DNA from: an uncultured Desulfuromonas sp.
GTDB taxonomy: Bacteria > Desulfobacterota > Desulfuromonadia > Desulfuromonadales > Desulfuromonadaceae
Assembly (NCBI RefSeq): GCF_963676955.1
Contig: NZ_OY781461.1
Location: forward strand, 2,908,225 to 2,972,224
Direction: 5' to 3'
Length of the DNA: 64,000 bases
In this document: positions 62,827 through 64,000 of the stretch, in pieces
Position numbering within the stretch: the stretch's first letter is position 1
How the letters are laid out: every line of letters starts with the position of its first letter
Translations under genes and position numbers: made by a program
The notes under the pieces: model-generated
What the model saw: only the letters and a program-made list of their open reading frames with translations
The model's database searches: none
What the model was told of the DNA's origin: nothing

Positions 62827-64000
62827 ATGACTCTGTCGATTCGTGCGAAAACTTTTCTCGGAATTTTGCTGACCCTGGTCGTTCTTACCGGTGTGTTTGT
62901 TTTCAGCCTGAAGCTGTTCAATGAAAAGAGCATTGAAAAGGTTGAGAGTCAGTTCGGCAACGAAGCACTGCTGCGGGTTGAAAATCTGCTGCACGAAAAA
63001 GAAAAAGATCTGGTCCATCTGGCCAATTCAGTTTCTGTTCTCCACCCGTTGTGGTCCGTTGCCAAAGGCGATAATGAGAACAGCCTGCCCATGGCGTTTT
63101 TCGACACGCTTGCGGTCGATTTCGTTCTGATTGTCACGTCCGACCAACACGCGGTATTTCAAAAAGGCTTTCATGCTCTTGATGACTATGAAGGCGATCT
63201 TCTCTCGGCTCTTTCGGAATCTGTTTTTTCGCTGCCGATGCAACCGCAACGCGGTCTTGTCCGTTTTGATGATCAGCCGTTGCTGCTGGTGACCCATCCT
63301 ATCGTTCATGATCAGGATCAAAATGGACCCGTGGAAATACTGGTTGTCGGCCTGTTGCTGGGCGAGGACTTCTGGCAGCGCGTCAATCATGAATTGCAGA
63401 TGCATGCCGGGATGACATTGGCTGAAAATGTTCCGAGTTCGTGTCCTGATAAATCCTACAGCTGTTTGAAAAAAACAATTCCCGATCTTCATGGTCACAA
63501 CTCCTTTGTCCTGCATTGCGGAAGTTATCGTTTTATGCGCGAATTCAGCCGCCGTAACCTGGTGGCGTTCCTGGGGCTGTTTGGTTTTTCCTGTGTGGTC
63601 ATGGTCTTCATCACCCAGATGATCCTTGATGTGCTGGTGCTGTCTCGTCTGGTGCGTCTCGGCCAGAGGCTGGAAAAAATCGGCCACAAGCAGACTCCGG
63701 ATCAAAACATGGTTGTTGAGGTTGACGGCGAGGATGAAATTGCCGTGATCGGCAACACCATCAACGAGATGCTCGACCGTTTGCGGCTTGGCGATCAGAT
63801 CCGTTTCCAGCAGGAGAAACGTTTTTCCGACATGATTGAACATTCCGGCCTGGTGGTGATCGGCATCGATCACACCTCTAGGATCGTTTTGTTCAACCGG
63901 GCGGCGGAAAAAGCCACCGGTTATTCACGTGCGGACGTTTTCCAGGAAAACTTTTTCGATCTGTTCACCTCCACAGAGACGGCGGAACTGCTTGGGGGGT
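62827..64000 (+). CDS. sensor kinase with HAMP and PAS domains (3' end outside window)
   Basis: 391 codons visible. TM1 near residues 10-30 (FLGILLTLVVLTGVFVFSL), an extracytoplasmic sensor of about 210 residues, TM2 near 240-262 (VAFLGLFGFSCVVMVFITQM), then HAMP (VEVDGEDEIAVIGNTINEMLDRL) and the start of a PAS domain (MIEHSGLVVIGIDHTSRIVLFNRAAEKATGYSRAD). The sensor part is like the double-TM periplasmic domains of sigma54-type two-component kinases in these bacteria. The output domain, probably HisKA/HATPase or GGDEF, lies beyond the edge. Confidence 0.8.
   Translation, partial: MTLSIRAKTFLGILLTLVVLTGVFVFSLKLFNEKSIEKVESQFGNEALLRVENLLHEKEKDLVHLANSVSVLHPLWSVAKGDNENSLPMAFFDTLAVDFVLIVTSDQHAVFQKGFHALDDYEGDLLSALSESVFSLPMQPQRGLVRFDDQPLLLVTHPIVHDQDQNGPVEILVVGLLLGEDFWQRVNHELQMHAGMTLAENVPSSCPDKSYSCLKKTIPDLHGHNSFVLHCGSYRFMREFSRRNLVAFLGLFGFSCVVMVFITQMILDVLVLSRLVRLGQRLEKIGHKQTPDQNMVVEVDGEDEIAVIGNTINEMLDRLRLGDQIRFQQEKRFSDMIEHSGLVVIGIDHTSRIVLFNRAAEKATGYSRADVFQENFFDLFTSTETAELLGG

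Overview
The window looks like chromosomal DNA of a Desulfuromonadales-type bacterium (Desulfuromonas, Geopsychrobacter or a relative). This is inferred from very dense multihaem c-type cytochromes with NHL/beta-propeller partners, a head-to-head olefin (ole) operon, PilZ/GGDEF/chemotaxis signalling genes, and moderate GC. No rRNA, insertion sequence, prophage or CRISPR array was seen; there is one tRNA gene.

Layout. 0-0.7 kb: the tail of a cupin protein and ihfB. 0.76-6.9 kb: a small, unfamiliar lipid or polyketide-like gene set (a ketosynthase III with a Cys-His-Asn triad, two B12-binding radical SAM enzymes, a flavin-fold protein, a hotdog thioesterase and an acyl-CoA dehydrogenase). 7-12 kb: a DUF4197 lipoprotein, an RlmI-like methyltransferase, a porin, a SHOCT lipoprotein and an acyl-CoA thioesterase. 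12-18 kb: a chemoreceptor, a CHASE4-type histidine kinase and a PAS-GGDEF diguanylate cyclase.

18-40.4 kb is the centrepiece: a cytochrome locus carrying 91 haem-attachment motifs by my count in eight proteins. Read on the minus strand from 37185 it encodes a beta-propeller, two 12-haem cytochromes (one exported, one a lipoprotein), an outer-membrane beta-barrel, three CsgG/LpoB-like envelope proteins, a SurA/PPIase-like chaperone, a 26-haem lipoprotein, a 16-haem cytochrome, a second propeller, an OmcS-like hexahaem cytochrome, a propeller lipoprotein, a 5-haem cytochrome and a HAMP-only membrane protein. A terminator follows, then a second OmcS-like cytochrome with its own promoter region. 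A sigma54-dependent response regulator and an octahaem cytochrome are divergent at 37.6-40.4 kb. GC-rich palindromes lie upstream of both minus-strand units. The set reads as an extracellular electron-transfer system: a transmembrane conduit, filament-type cytochromes, and assembly factors.

40.9-45.9 kb holds a tightly overlapping oleABCD operon with a small unknown gene in front. 46-47.8 kb has an unknown anchored protein, a PilZ protein and tRNA-Glu. 47.9-53.7 kb is a CecR-YbhGFSR-type multidrug exporter operon whose last permease is frameshifted. 54.8-55.3 kb encodes a trihaem c7-like lipoprotein. 55.5-62.2 kb encodes a 2241-residue PUFA-synthase-like protein (KS, chain-length factor, AT, four hotdog dehydratase units) with no carrier protein, ketoreductase or enoylreductase in the window. 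Together with the ole operon 10 kb away this suggests long polyunsaturated hydrocarbon synthesis. The window ends inside a sensor kinase gene.
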